Shown here in pieces: positions 1 to 8,369 of a stretch of 64,000 bases of DNA. Numbering within the stretch: position 1 is the first letter of the stretch; each line of letters begins with the position of its first letter. The DNA comes from Micromonospora cathayae (lineage in GTDB: Bacteria > Actinomycetota > Actinomycetes > Mycobacteriales > Micromonosporaceae), in assembly GCF_028993575.1 (NCBI RefSeq), contig NZ_CP118615.1:1426001-1490000 (forward strand), read 5' to 3'. The notes under the pieces were generated by a model, which searched no databases, was not told the origin of the DNA, and saw nothing but the letters and a program-made list of their open reading frames with translations. A program made the position numbers and the translations under genes.

Positions 1-1
1 C

Positions 2-1711
2 GCCACCGACCACTTCGAGTACCCGCTCTGGGCCACCCCGGTCAGCCACGCGGTCGGCGCGGTGCTGCCGGACTGGGAGGCCGGCGTCAGCATCGCCGCC
101 CTCATCAAGATCATGATCTCGATGACCTGGCTCATCGTCATCGGGCTCAACGTGACCATGGGCGTGGCCTGGCACCGCTTCCTCGCCTTCTTCAACATCT
201 ACTTCAAGCGGAACCCGGGTCGGGCCGGCTCCGGCCTCGGTGCGCTGCGGCCGATGACCAGCAACGGCAAGCCCCTCGACTTCGAGGAGGCCGACCCGGA
301 GTCCGACCAGTTCGGCGTCGCCCAGGTCGAGCAGTTCACCTGGAAGGGCCTGCTGGACTTCAGCACCTGCACCGAGTGCGGACGCTGCCAGTCGCAGTGC
401 CCGGCCTGGAACACCGGCAAGCCGCTCTCGCCGAAGCTGCTGGTGCTGAGCCTGCGCGACCACGCGTACGCGAAGGCCCCGTACCTGCTGGCCGGGGGCG
501 GCAAGGACCTCACCGGCGAGGAGAAGGCCACCGCCGCCCAGCTCGCCCACGTGGACGTGCTCGCGCTCGCCGAGGCGGAGAAGCCGCTGATCGGTGGGGC
601 CGACGAGGGCGGGATCATCGACCCGGACGTGCTGTGGTCCTGCACCACCTGCGGCGCCTGCGTCGAGCAGTGCCCGGTCGACATCGAGCACGTCGACCAC
701 ATCGTCGACATGCGGCGCTACCAGGTGCTGATCGAGTCCAGCTTCCCGTCCGAGGCCGGCGTGATGCTGCGCAACCTGGAGAACAAGGGCAACCCGTGGG
801 GTGCCCCGCAGAACACCCGGGAGGACTGGACCAAGGGCCTGGACTTCGAGGTGCCCCGGGTCGGCGAGGTGGACGACTTCGAGTACCTCTTCTGGGTCGG
901 CTGCGCCGGCGCGTTCGAGGACCGGGCCAAGAAGACCACCCGGGCGGTCGCCACCCTGCTGCACGAGGCCGGTGTCTCCTTCGCCATCCTCGGCGAGGGC
1001 GAGACCTGCACCGGCGACCCGGCCCGCCGGATCGGCAACGAGTTCGTCTTCCAGATGCTCGCCCAGCAGAACGTCGAGACCCTCAACGAGGCGTTCGAGG
1101 GCCGGGAGAAGGCCAAGCGCAAGATCGTCGCCACCTGTCCGCACTGCTTCAACACCCTCGGCAACGAGTACGGTCAGCTCGGCGGCGAGTTCGAGGTGGT
1201 GCACCACACCCAGCTCCTGGCCCACCTGGTGTCGGCCGGGAAGCTCACCCCGGTCCAGCCGGTCGACGGCGGCGTCACCTACCACGACCCCTGCTACCTG
1301 GGCCGGCACAACCGGGTCTTCGCCCCGCCGCGCGAGGTGCTGGGCAGCGCCATCGGCGATGGCCGGGGTGGCGCAGCCACCGATTCCGGTGCGGGCCGCG
1401 ACAGCGGCCTCGTCGAGATGCCCCGCAACAGCGAGCGTTCGTTCTGCTGCGGGGCCGGCGGTGCCCGGATGTGGATGGAAGAGAAGATCGGCAAGCGGAT
1501 CAACGTGGACCGGGTCGAGGAGGCGATGTCGACCGGCGCGAAGACCATCGCGGTCGGCTGCCCGTTCTGCTCCACGATGCTGAACGACGGGGTCAACGGC
1601 AAGGGCGCCGGCGAGCAGGTCGAGGTGATCGACGTCGCCAGCGTGCTGCTCCGCTCGGTGAAGCCGGAACAGCCCCGCGACCAGCAGGAGTCCACCCCGG
1701 TCGCCGGCTGA
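2..1711 (+). CDS. Fe-S oxidoreductase, heterodisulfide reductase-like (5' truncated)
   Basis: The reading frame is open from base 2, so the gene begins upstream of the window; the GTG at 62 is internal. About 569 residues remain. In order they show a hydrophobic segment (around SVHIL-like residues 30-50, 'IKIMISMTWLIVIGLNV'), two ferredoxin-type 4Fe-4S motifs ('CTECGRCQSQCP' and 'CTTCGACVEQCP'), then two cysteine-rich CCG modules ('CPHCFNTLGNEYG' with 'YHDPCYLGRHN', and 'CCGAGGARMW' with 'CPFCSTML'). This is the architecture of membrane-linked HdrD/GlpC-type iron-sulfur oxidoreductases, which pass electrons between a soluble donor and a membrane carrier. The substrate cannot be read from the sequence. 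A hairpin at 1733-1765 follows the stop. The family assignment is firm; the specific reaction is unknown. Confidence 0.9.
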   Translation, partial: ATDHFEYPLWATPVSHAVGAVLPDWEAGVSIAALIKIMISMTWLIVIGLNVTMGVAWHRFLAFFNIYFKRNPGRAGSGLGALRPMTSNGKPLDFEEADPESDQFGVAQVEQFTWKGLLDFSTCTECGRCQSQCPAWNTGKPLSPKLLVLSLRDHAYAKAPYLLAGGGKDLTGEEKATAAQLAHVDVLALAEAEKPLIGGADEGGIIDPDVLWSCTTCGACVEQCPVDIEHVDHIVDMRRYQVLIESSFPSEAGVMLRNLENKGNPWGAPQNTREDWTKGLDFEVPRVGEVDDFEYLFWVGCAGAFEDRAKKTTRAVATLLHEAGVSFAILGEGETCTGDPARRIGNEFVFQMLAQQNVETLNEAFEGREKAKRKIVATCPHCFNTLGNEYGQLGGEFEVVHHTQLLAHLVSAGKLTPVQPVDGGVTYHDPCYLGRHNRVFAPPREVLGSAIGDGRGGAATDSGAGRDSGLVEMPRNSERSFCCGAGGARMWMEEKIGKRINVDRVEEAMSTGAKTIAVGCPFCSTMLNDGVNGKGAGEQVEVIDVASVLLRSVKPEQPRDQQESTPVAG

Positions 1712-1732
1712 CGGCACCCTGCCAGGGCCTGT

Positions 1733-1765
1733 GTCGAAGTCCTCGGTCGAGCCGGGGACTTCGAC
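1733..1765 (+). terminator. hairpin terminator after the Fe-S oxidoreductase
   Basis: Ten-base perfect arms (gtcgaagtcc / ggacttcgac) with a 13-nt loop sit 22 nt past the stop codon. There is no U-tract, as is usual in high-GC actinobacteria. It lies between convergent genes, so it may serve both strands. Confidence 0.6.
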
Positions 1766-1830
1766 CGGGCCAGCGGCTCCGGGTGGGCGACGGCGAGGTT
1801 CTTCGCCCTGGTGGGCGGGACGCCGCGGGG

Positions 1831-2505
1831 TCAGGAGACCGTGGTGGTGGCGATGATCGCCGCGGTGGAGGTGGCGGTGATGATCGCCATCTGGGTCTCC
1901 TGTACGGCCCGCCGGGTGGCCGCGGACGCCCAGTCACCGGCCCCGATCTCCGCGATCCGTCGCGCCACCTGTTCCTTCGGCAGGTCCCGGAAGACCTTCC
2001 GGTGCAGATCGAGCGCACGGGTCAGGCCGATCAGCGCGGCGGTGCGCGGATCGACCGGTCCGTCGGTCGTGACGGCCGTCCGCATCCGCTGCCGGGCCTC
2101 CGTCTCCACCACCGGCTCCGCGCCGGTCCGGGACGGGAAACGGGTACGCGGGAAGACCCCGAGCACCCGGCCCGCCTCCCGGCGTAGCACGCCGGCGGCG
2201 ACCAACTCGTCGAGCACCTGCTCCCGCAGTCCCCGACCGAGCCGGGTGATCCAGTCCTGCGGACGCCGTGGCCTCGACTCGGTGCGGATCCGGACGAGCG
2301 CCTCGTCCAGCAGCGGCTGACCCGTCGGCGTGGGATCGGCGACCGCCAGTCGGCCGTCGGTCACCTCGACCCGGCCGGCGAGCGCCAGTTCCAGCAGCAG
2401 CGCACCGCCCAGCCCCTGGTCGAGGTTCGGGGTGCCGAGTCGGTTCACCCCCTGGTCGTCGTAGGCGAGCAGGACCAGTTCGTGGGTGAGATTCAGCTCC
2501 GGCAT
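1831..2505 (-). CDS. GOLPH3/VPS74 (GPP34) family protein
   Basis: A 224-residue soluble protein of the GPP34 family. It begins 'MPELNLTHELVLLAYDDQG', the typical opening of bacterial GPP34 proteins, followed by the conserved 'GGALLLELALAGRVEV' helix and a helical C-terminal half. Eukaryotic GOLPH3 binds phosphatidylinositol 4-phosphate and Golgi glycosyltransferases; the bacterial role is not established, and membrane-lipid binding is only inferred. I chose the ATG at 2505 because a TACCGT -10 box ends 6 nt before it, suggesting leaderless transcription. The upstream GTG at 2532 would add nine residues outside the family. The gene is divergent from the CNNM gene that follows. Confidence 0.85.
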   Translation of the reverse strand: MPELNLTHELVLLAYDDQGVNRLGTPNLDQGLGGALLLELALAGRVEVTDGRLAVADPTPTGQPLLDEALVRIRTESRPRRPQDWITRLGRGLREQVLDELVAAGVLRREAGRVLGVFPRTRFPSRTGAEPVVETEARQRMRTAVTTDGPVDPRTAALIGLTRALDLHRKVFRDLPKEQVARRIAEIGAGDWASAATRRAVQETQMAIITATSTAAIIATTTVS

Positions 2506-2601
2506 GGCTCGACGGTAGCCGGGACCGGCCAAACTGGTGCTTCTGCGTACTCGTGCGACAGCGGGCGGTCATGGGAGAATCCTCACCGAGGTGAATCGAT
2601 C

Positions 2602-3942
2602 ATCGACGGTCTTCTACTCACCACACTGCTGCCGCTGGTCGGCTTCTTCCTGCTGACCGTCGGCAACGCGTTCTTCGTCGCCGCCGAGTTCGCCCTGGTC
2701 ACCGTCGACCGGGCGGAGATCGACCGGCGGGCCGACGGCGGTGACGCACGCGCCGGTACGGTCCGGCGGGCGCTGCGGGAACTCTCCTTCCAGCTCTCCG
2801 GGGCGCAGCTCGGCATCACCATCACCGCGCTGCTCACCGGCTACCTCGCCGAGCCGGCACTGGCCCGGATCTTCACCCCGGTGCTCCGGCCGCTGGCCGG
2901 GGACGCCACCGACCGGTTCACCCCGCTGCTCGCCCTGGCCCTGGCCACCCTGATCTCCATGCTCGTCGGTGAGCTGATCCCGAAGAACGCCGCGCTGGCC
3001 CGGCCGATGCCGACCGCGCTGGTCACCGCCGCCGGGATGCGGGCCTTCTCCCGGGCCCTGGGCTGGCTCATCCGGGCCCTGAACGGCTCGGCCAACTGGC
3101 TGGTCCGCCGGCTCGGCGTCGAGCCCCAGGAGGAGCTGGCCAGCGCCCGTTCCCCGGACGAGCTGGGCCTGCTGGCGGTGATCTCCGCGCGGGCCGGCGC
3201 GCTGCCCCCGGAGGCGGCGATGCTGATGCGCCGGACCATCCGGTTCGGCGACAAGCGTGCCGCCGAGGCGATGACCCCCCGGGTCGACGTGATCGCGCTG
3301 CGGGCCACCGCCACCGTCGCCGAGCTGCTCACCCTGGCCCAGCAGACCGGACGGACCCGGTTCCCGGTCTACGAGGAGACCCTGGACCTGGTCACCGGGG
3401 TCGCCGGGGTGCCGGACGCGCTCGGGGTGCCGCTGGTCCGCCGGCACACCACCACCGTCGGCCAGGTGGCCCGCGAGCCGGTGTACGTGCCGGAGAGCCT
3501 GGACCTCGACGGGGTGCTGGCCGCCCTCCGGGCCGCCGGCGCGGACCTGGCCATCGTGGTCGACGAGTACGGCGGCACCGACGGGGTGGTGACCACCGAG
3601 GACCTGGTCGAGGAGCTGGTCGGGGAGATCGCCGACGAGTTCGACCCGGCCGCGGTGCCGGAGGGCGCGCCGGTCGGGCCGACCGTGCCGGGCGGCGAAC
3701 GGAGCGCCCTGGTCGACGGGGTGCTCCGCTCCGACGAACTGGCCGAGCAGACCGGCTTCCGGTTGCCCGAGGGCCCGTACGAGACCCTGGCGGGCTTCCT
3801 GATGGCCCGGCTGGGGCACATCCCGGCGGCCGGCGAGACCGTCGAGGACGGCGGCTACGAGTTCACCGTGGTCGAGGTCGACCGGCACCGGATCGAGCAG
3901 GTACGGGTGGTCTGCCCCGAGGAGGTCGGCCAGCGTGGTTGA
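2602..3942 (+). CDS. CNNM/CorC-type transporter with CBS pair (hemolysin family)
   Basis: Membrane protein of the HlyC/CorC (CNNM/DUF21) family, linked to Mg2+ or Co2+ transport in characterised members. It has an N-terminal DUF21 membrane domain with 'GNAFFVAAEFALV' in the first helix and 'GELIPKNAAL', then two CBS domains ('MTPRVDVIAL', 'VVDEYGGTDGVVTTEDL') and a C-terminal transporter-associated domain. The start is unusual: no in-frame ATG, GTG or TTG exists between the GTG at 2482, which overlaps the divergent gene, and the first membrane helix. An ATC at 2602 lies 8 nt after GAGGTG (2588-2593) and gives 446 residues beginning at the family's normal N-terminus. The start is therefore uncertain (2602, or 2482 with a 40-residue extension). 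The gene overlaps the next one by 8 nt. Confidence 0.88.
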   Translation: MDGLLLTTLLPLVGFFLLTVGNAFFVAAEFALVTVDRAEIDRRADGGDARAGTVRRALRELSFQLSGAQLGITITALLTGYLAEPALARIFTPVLRPLAGDATDRFTPLLALALATLISMLVGELIPKNAALARPMPTALVTAAGMRAFSRALGWLIRALNGSANWLVRRLGVEPQEELASARSPDELGLLAVISARAGALPPEAAMLMRRTIRFGDKRAAEAMTPRVDVIALRATATVAELLTLAQQTGRTRFPVYEETLDLVTGVAGVPDALGVPLVRRHTTTVGQVAREPVYVPESLDLDGVLAALRAAGADLAIVVDEYGGTDGVVTTEDLVEELVGEIADEFDPAAVPEGAPVGPTVPGGERSALVDGVLRSDELAEQTGFRLPEGPYETLAGFLMARLGHIPAAGETVEDGGYEFTVVEVDRHRIEQVRVVCPEEVGQRG

Positions 3943-4978
3943 GCTGCTGCTCGGGGCCGGGCTGCTGCTCGGCAACGGGTTCTTCGTGGGCAGCGAGTTC
4001 GCGCTGATCGCCTCCCGCCGTACGGTGATCGAGCCCCTCGCGGCCACCTCCCGACGGGCCCGGTGGGCGCTGGCGGCGATGAACCAGATCCCGCTGATGA
4101 TCGCCGGTGCCCAGCTGGGCATCACGGTCTGCTCGCTGGGCCTCGGCGCGATCGCCGAACCGGCCCTGGCCCACCTGCTGGAGCCGGTGTTCCACGCGGC
4201 CGGGTTGCCCGAGCGGGCGATCCACCCGGTGGCCTTCGTGCTCGCCCTCGGCGTGGTGGTGTTCCTGCACACGGTGGTCGGCGAGATGGTGCCGAAGAAC
4301 ATCACCCTGGCCGGGCCCGAGCCGTCCGCGCTCTGGTTGGGGCCGGCGATGCTGGCGTTCTGCGTCGCCACCAAGCCGCTGCTGCTGGCGATGAAGTGGG
4401 CGTCCCGGCGGGTGCTGGGAATCTGGCGGATCGAGGCCACGGACGCGGTGAAGACCGTGTTCACCGCCGAGGAGTTGACCGGGCTGGTGTCGCAGGCGCG
4501 CACCGAGGGGCTGCTCGGGTCGGTGCAGCACGCCCGGCTCACCGGTGCGCTGGCCCTGCACACCCGGACCGCCGCCGACGCCCTGCAACCGTGGTCCACG
4601 GTGACCACGGTGGCCGAGGACGTGTCGCCGGCCTCCCTGGAGGTGCTCGCCACCCGTACCGGCCGGTCCCGGTTCCCGGTGGTGCAGCGCTCCACCCGCC
4701 GGGTGCTGGGCTTCGTGCACGTCAAGGACGTCCTCGGGTACGCGGGGGCGAGCCGTCGCGCCCCGGTGCCGGCCGAGGTGTACCGGCCGCTGGCCGTGGT
4801 GCCGCCGGACCGTACGCTGGCCGATCTGCTGCTGGCGATGCGGCGTGAGCGACGGCACATGGTCCTGGTGAGTGACGGGCGGCGTCCGCTCGGGGTGGTG
4901 ACCCTCGACGACGTCCTGACCGCCATCGTCGGGGGCGTTCCGCACACGGTGGGTGTCCAGCCGGTTGTTCGAGCGTGA
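3935..4978 (+). CDS. second CNNM/CorC-type transporter with CBS pair
   Basis: A 347-residue paralogue of the preceding gene and translationally coupled to it (GTG start 8 nt inside the upstream stop). The DUF21 membrane domain includes 'GNGFFVGSEFALIASRR' near the N-terminus and 'GEMVPKNITLAGPEPSALW'. Two CBS motifs follow ('RFPVVQRSTRRVLGFVHVKD' and 'MVLVSDGRRPLGVVTLDDVL'). It lacks the C-terminal transporter-associated domain present in the first protein. Tandem long and short CNNM genes are common in actinobacteria and may form a hetero-oligomer; that is inference. The gene ends in ordinary intergenic sequence before the NlpC/P60 gene. Confidence 0.88.
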   Translation: MVELLLGAGLLLGNGFFVGSEFALIASRRTVIEPLAATSRRARWALAAMNQIPLMIAGAQLGITVCSLGLGAIAEPALAHLLEPVFHAAGLPERAIHPVAFVLALGVVVFLHTVVGEMVPKNITLAGPEPSALWLGPAMLAFCVATKPLLLAMKWASRRVLGIWRIEATDAVKTVFTAEELTGLVSQARTEGLLGSVQHARLTGALALHTRTAADALQPWSTVTTVAEDVSPASLEVLATRTGRSRFPVVQRSTRRVLGFVHVKDVLGYAGASRRAPVPAEVYRPLAVVPPDRTLADLLLAMRRERRHMVLVSDGRRPLGVVTLDDVLTAIVGGVPHTVGVQPVVRA

Positions 4979-5114
4979 TGTGAGTACCCCTCGTCTTGAT
5001 ATCCCCCCGCCGCTTCCCTAATGTGGGGCACCGGCCGCTGTGGATCGTCTGCCCCGCCCGCCTTCTTCCCCGCGGGGCGCCCGGCGGTCTGGTCGCCAAA
5101 GGAGTTCGGTGCCG

Positions 5115-6125
5115 GTGGCAACCCTGCCCCCTCAGCGTCACGCACCGGATCGGCCCGCCACCCGTCCGGGTGGGCTGCGCCGATTCGTTCGACACCTGGT
5201 CACCCTGGCCGCTGCCGCCGTGGTCGGTGCCAGCCTGCTCGCCGCTCCCGCGTACGCCGCGCCCACTCCCGAGGAGATCGAGGCGCAGATCGACAAGCAG
5301 TGGGAGCAGCTCGAACCCACCATCGAGAAGTACAACGACGTCCGTAGCCAACTCAAGGTCAACCGCAAGAAGTCGGCCGACCTGGAGAAGAAGATCGAGC
5401 CGCTCGCCCTGCAGAGCGACATGGCGATGAACCGGATCGGCGCGCTCGCCTCCCGGCACTACATGACCGGGCCGTCCGCCGAGATCGGCGCGCTGCTGGT
5501 CAGCGCCAAGCCGGACACCCTGGCCGAGCAGATCGGCATGCTCGACCGGCTCGCCGCCCACCAGCGCAAGGAGCTGGAGGGCGTGCTGGCCATCCAGGCC
5601 CGGTACACCGCCGAGAAGCAGAAGCTCGACACCCTGATCGCCAGCCAGGTCCGGCAGGAGAAGGAACTGGCCGACCGGAAGGTCAAGATCGACGCCGAGA
5701 TCAAGCGACTCAAGGCGTCCATGCCGAAGACCGTGGTGAGCGTCGCGAACTGCCCGACCATCAAGAACGTACGGTCCACCGCCGCGGCCACCGCGATCAG
5801 GACCGCGTGTGCCCAGGTCGGCGACCCGTACGTCTGGGGTGCCACCGGCCCGAACTCGTTCGACTGCTCCGGGCTCACCCAGTACGCCTACAAGGCCGCC
5901 GGCATCCACCTGACCCACTTCACCGGCGCCCAGTGGAACGAGACCAAGAAGATCGGCCGGGACGAGGCCGGCCCCGGCGACCTGGTCTTCTTCTTCAGTG
6001 ACCTGCACCACGTCGGGTTGTACCTGGGTAACGGCCTCATGGTGCACGCCCCACGGGCCGGCAAGCCGGTGAACGTGTCGAGCATCAACACCATGCCGGT
6101 CGCCGGGTTCCGCCGCCCCTACTGA
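5115..6125 (+). CDS. secreted NlpC/P60 peptidoglycan endopeptidase (RipA-like)
   Basis: About 336 residues. An N-terminal signal peptide with hydrophobic core 'LVTLAAAAVVGASLLAAPAYA' (AYA cleavage) is followed by a long coiled coil (roughly residues 50-205, 'EEIEAQIDKQWEQLEPTIEK'), then a C-terminal NlpC/P60 domain with the catalytic Cys in 'FDCSGLTQYAYKAAG', catalytic His in 'LHHVGLYLGNG' and a further His in 'LMVHAPRAG'. Such enzymes cleave D-Glu-mDAP peptide bonds during septation. Start codon: AAAGGAG at 5098-5104 precedes GTG at both 5109 and 5115. I prefer 5115 because its context (gccGGTGGCA) matches the paralogue downstream. No riboswitch is visible upstream. A strong terminator follows. 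Confidence 0.92.
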   Translation: MATLPPQRHAPDRPATRPGGLRRFVRHLVTLAAAAVVGASLLAAPAYAAPTPEEIEAQIDKQWEQLEPTIEKYNDVRSQLKVNRKKSADLEKKIEPLALQSDMAMNRIGALASRHYMTGPSAEIGALLVSAKPDTLAEQIGMLDRLAAHQRKELEGVLAIQARYTAEKQKLDTLIASQVRQEKELADRKVKIDAEIKRLKASMPKTVVSVANCPTIKNVRSTAAATAIRTACAQVGDPYVWGATGPNSFDCSGLTQYAYKAAGIHLTHFTGAQWNETKKIGRDEAGPGDLVFFFSDLHHVGLYLGNGLMVHAPRAGKPVNVSSINTMPVAGFRRPY

Positions 6126-6139
6126 TCCACCGCGCATCC

Positions 6140-6172
6140 CGAAGGCCCTCGGTCACCGACCGGGGGCCTTCG
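6140..6172 (+). terminator. hairpin terminator after first NlpC/P60 gene
   Basis: Arms cgaaggccc / gggccttcg, extended by tcggtc/gaccg pairing inside, begin 15 nt after the stop codon. Confidence 0.8.
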
Positions 6173-6332
6173 CTGTTCTCGACTGTGGAACGAGTCTCGC
6201 ACCATCTGGTTACTGTCGGATATCGGCAGGTGGCAGTGCGGACGAGTGCCTTGCGGATCGACGACGGTCGTCTAGTGTCGGCACTTGCCGAGCCGGTGAC
6301 AGGTCCGCCAAACGGGGCGGCGACGGCCCGGC

Positions 6333-6475
6333 ACCGCCGAGTCGCAGCACACATCGCCACAGAGAGAACCCACCAGCGCGAGCCGGGGAACCATCAGAGC
6401 ACCATCGGGGTGAATCCGCACCACGGTAGGGCGCCCCTTCCCGCCCGAACCCGTCAGCTAACCCGGTAGGCGGTC
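6333..6475 (+). promoter_or_regulatory. ydaO-yuaA (cyclic di-AMP) riboswitch
   Basis: The segment shows the hallmark blocks of the ydaO/yuaA class in order: 'agccggggaacca' (6381-6393), 'ggggtgaatcc' (6407-6417), 'ggtagggcg' (6425-6433) and the diagnostic 3' block 'cccgaacccgtcagctaacc' (6444-6463) followed by 'ggtaggcgg'. Closing pairs ccgcc (near 6334) and ggcgg (near 6469) can form P1. It lies about 25 nt upstream of the start of the second NlpC/P60 gene. In actinobacteria this class typically sits upstream of cell-wall hydrolase genes and turns expression off at high c-di-AMP; that behaviour is known for the class, not shown here. Confidence 0.92.
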
Positions 6476-6500
6476 AACGGAAGAAGGAGTACGGAGCCCG

Positions 6501-7604
6501 GTGGCACACCATGCCCCGCGGCCAGTGTCCGTCCGACCGGCCCCGGCCGCCCGGACGACAGCTGCGCCGCGCCCATGCTGGTCCCGCTTCACCACTACCG
6601 TAGTCACCGCCCTCGTCGGAGCTGCCGTCCTCGTGACCGGCGGCGTCGGCCCAGCCCACGCGAATCCCGCGTCCCCGCCCTCAGCCGGACTCTCGGCGAA
6701 TCCCGCGTCCCCGCCCTCAGCCGGACTCTCGATCGACGAGATCGAACGCCGGATCGACCGGGAGTGGAACACCCTCGAACCCGTCATCGAACAGCACAAC
6801 GCCACCCGGCAGACCCTCGCCGACAAGCGGCGGCAGGCGGCGGCACTCGCCGCCCGCATCGAGCCGCTCCGACGCCAGATCGACCGGGCGATGAGCAAGG
6901 TGGACGTGCTCGCCGTCCGGGCGTACAAGGGGGAGAGCGCCTCCGCCCTGAACGCCATGCTGCACAGCCGGTCCCCGGCCACCGTCGTCGAACACCTGGG
7001 GATGATCGACCAGTTCGCCCGTCGGCGGCAGGCCGAGATCCGGCACGTGGTGGAACTACGGGACCAGCTCACCGCCCGCAAGGCACCACTGGACCGGCTC
7101 ATCGGACAGCTCAGCCGGGCCGAGAAGCAACTGGACGCCAGGCGTCGGCAGATCGACACCGCGATCGACCGGCTCCAGAAGCTGCGGCTCAAGGCGTACG
7201 GCAGCGGTGCCGGCGGCCCGGCGCGGCCCGCCCCGTGCCCGGCGGTCTATCTCGGCGGGCCCGCCGGGAAGGCGGCCGCCTTCGCCTGTGCCCAGCTCGG
7301 CAAGCCGTACGTCTGGGGAGCCGAGGGGCCCAACGCGTTCGACTGCTCGGGGCTGACCCTGGCCGCCTGGGCGCGGGCCGGGGTACGCCTGCCGCACAAC
7401 GCCGCCCAGCAGCGGCGGGCCACCGCCCGGGTCGACCGGAGCGAACTACGCCCCGGTGACCTGGTCTTCTACTACTCCGATCTGCACCACGTCGGGATGT
7501 ACGTGGGTAACGGGTGGCTGGTGCACGCCTCCCGCGCCGGCGTACCGATCAAGATGAAGCGGGTCGACGACGGCCCGATCCACAGTTACGGCCGTCCCGG
7601 CTGA
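6501..7604 (+). CDS. secreted NlpC/P60 peptidoglycan endopeptidase, riboswitch-controlled
   Basis: A 367-residue paralogue of the previous hydrolase. GTG start with GAAGAAGGAG 9-10 nt upstream, directly after the c-di-AMP riboswitch. Signal peptide core 'TVVTALVGAAVLVTGGVGPAHA', a coiled-coil stalk (around residues 75-235) starting 'IDEIERRIDREWNTLEP', and a C-terminal NlpC/P60 domain: Cys in 'FDCSGLTLAAWARAG', His in 'LHHVGMYVGNG', and 'LVHASRAG'. It probably cleaves stem-peptide bonds in the envelope, with synthesis tied to c-di-AMP. Just after the signal peptide a 12-residue segment (NPASPPSAGLSA) is duplicated by a perfect 36-bp tandem repeat (6660-6731). A strong bidirectional terminator follows. 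Confidence 0.93.
   Translation: MAHHAPRPVSVRPAPAARTTAAPRPCWSRFTTTVVTALVGAAVLVTGGVGPAHANPASPPSAGLSANPASPPSAGLSIDEIERRIDREWNTLEPVIEQHNATRQTLADKRRQAAALAARIEPLRRQIDRAMSKVDVLAVRAYKGESASALNAMLHSRSPATVVEHLGMIDQFARRRQAEIRHVVELRDQLTARKAPLDRLIGQLSRAEKQLDARRRQIDTAIDRLQKLRLKAYGSGAGGPARPAPCPAVYLGGPAGKAAAFACAQLGKPYVWGAEGPNAFDCSGLTLAAWARAGVRLPHNAAQQRRATARVDRSELRPGDLVFYYSDLHHVGMYVGNGWLVHASRAGVPIKMKRVDDGPIHSYGRPG
6660..6731 (+). repeat. perfect 36-bp tandem duplication inside the NlpC/P60 gene
   Basis: Two identical 36-bp units (6660-6695 and 6696-6731) keep the reading frame and double a Pro/Ser-rich linker just downstream of the signal-peptide cleavage site. Complete identity suggests a recent slippage event. 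Confidence 0.95.
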
Positions 7605-7610
7605 GCACTG

Positions 7611-7654
7611 CGGGAAGGTCCGCTGCCGGCGGTGTACGGCAGGGGACCTTCCCG
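7611..7654. terminator. bidirectional terminator between NlpC/P60 gene and dcd
   Basis: Eighteen-base arms with a single mismatch (cgggaaggtccgctgccg / cggcaggggaccttcccg) and an 8-nt loop lie between two convergent genes. Confidence 0.85.
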
Positions 7655-7695
7655 AACCTGCACGGTGCTCCGCCCGGGCGGACCGGCGGGTCCGG

Positions 7696-8274
7696 TCAGC
7701 GGGTGGGCCAGGTGCGCCAGTTCTGCCAGGCCCGGCTCGGGGTCGGACCGCGTTGCCCCTGGTAGCGCGACCCGTAGACGGCCGAACCGTACGGGTGCTC
7801 GGCCGGCGAGGAGAGCCGGAAGATGCAGAGCTGGCCGATCTTCATGCCCGGCCAGAGGGTGATCGGCAGGTTGGCCACGTTGGAGAGTTCCAGCGTGACG
7901 TGGCCGGAGAAGCCCGGGTCGATGAAACCGGCGGTCGAGTGGGTGAGCAGCCCCAGCCGGCCCAGACTCGACTTCCCCTCCAACCTGCCGGCGAGCTGGT
8001 CGCCGAGCGAGATCACCTCCAGCGTGGAGGCGAGCACGAACTCGCCGGGGTGCAGCACGAACGGTTCGCCCTCCGGCACCTCCACCAGCGAGGTGAGGTC
8101 GTCCTGCTGCCGCGCCGGGTCGATGTGCGTGTAGAGGTGGTTGTTGAAGACCCGGAAGAGCCGGTCCAGCCGTACGTCGATGCTGGACGGCTGCACCAGG
8201 GCCGCCTCGAACGGCTCCAGCGCCAGCGTGCCAGCCTTGATCTCGCTGACGAGGTCCCGGTCGGAGAGCAGCAT
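7696..8274 (-). CDS. dcd: dCTP deaminase
   Basis: A 192-residue protein of the usual length for Dcd. Motifs: '[12 protein letters not shown]' start, '[11 protein letters not shown]' near residue 28, '[14 protein letters not shown]' (nucleotide contacts), and the catalytic block '[14 protein letters not shown]' followed by 'TLELSN', whose Glu activates water. It deaminates dCTP to feed dTMP synthesis. Actinobacterial members are often bifunctional and release dUMP directly; which type this is cannot be decided by eye. A TAAGGT box ends 6 nt before the ATG, indicating a leaderless transcript. It is divergent from the PNPOx-fold gene. Confidence 0.96.
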   Translation of the reverse strand: MLLSDRDLVSEIKAGTLALEPFEAALVQPSSIDVRLDRLFRVFNNHLYTHIDPARQQDDLTSLVEVPEGEPFVLHPGEFVLASTLEVISLGDQLAGRLEGKSSLGRLGLLTHSTAGFIDPGFSGHVTLELSNVANLPITLWPGMKIGQLCIFRLSSPAEHPYGSAVYGSRYQGQRGPTPSRAWQNWRTWPTR

Positions 8275-8369
8275 CCGATCACCTTAGCGAGCGCCACGGC
8301 CTGTGCCGCATCGTGGGTGACCAGCGCGTCGGGCTGCTGATTCGTACGTGTGTTCGATAGGATGCCGGT

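Noticed and set aside
4979..5114. Possible riboswitch before the first NlpC/P60 gene
   Set aside because: None of the conserved ydaO blocks is present; the leader is a short GC-rich segment.
2614..5145. 843-residue minus-strand open frame opposite the two CNNM genes
   Set aside because: Composition is Arg/Gly/Pro-rich with no motif, and both opposite-strand genes are clear family members; it is a shadow of GC-rich codon bias.
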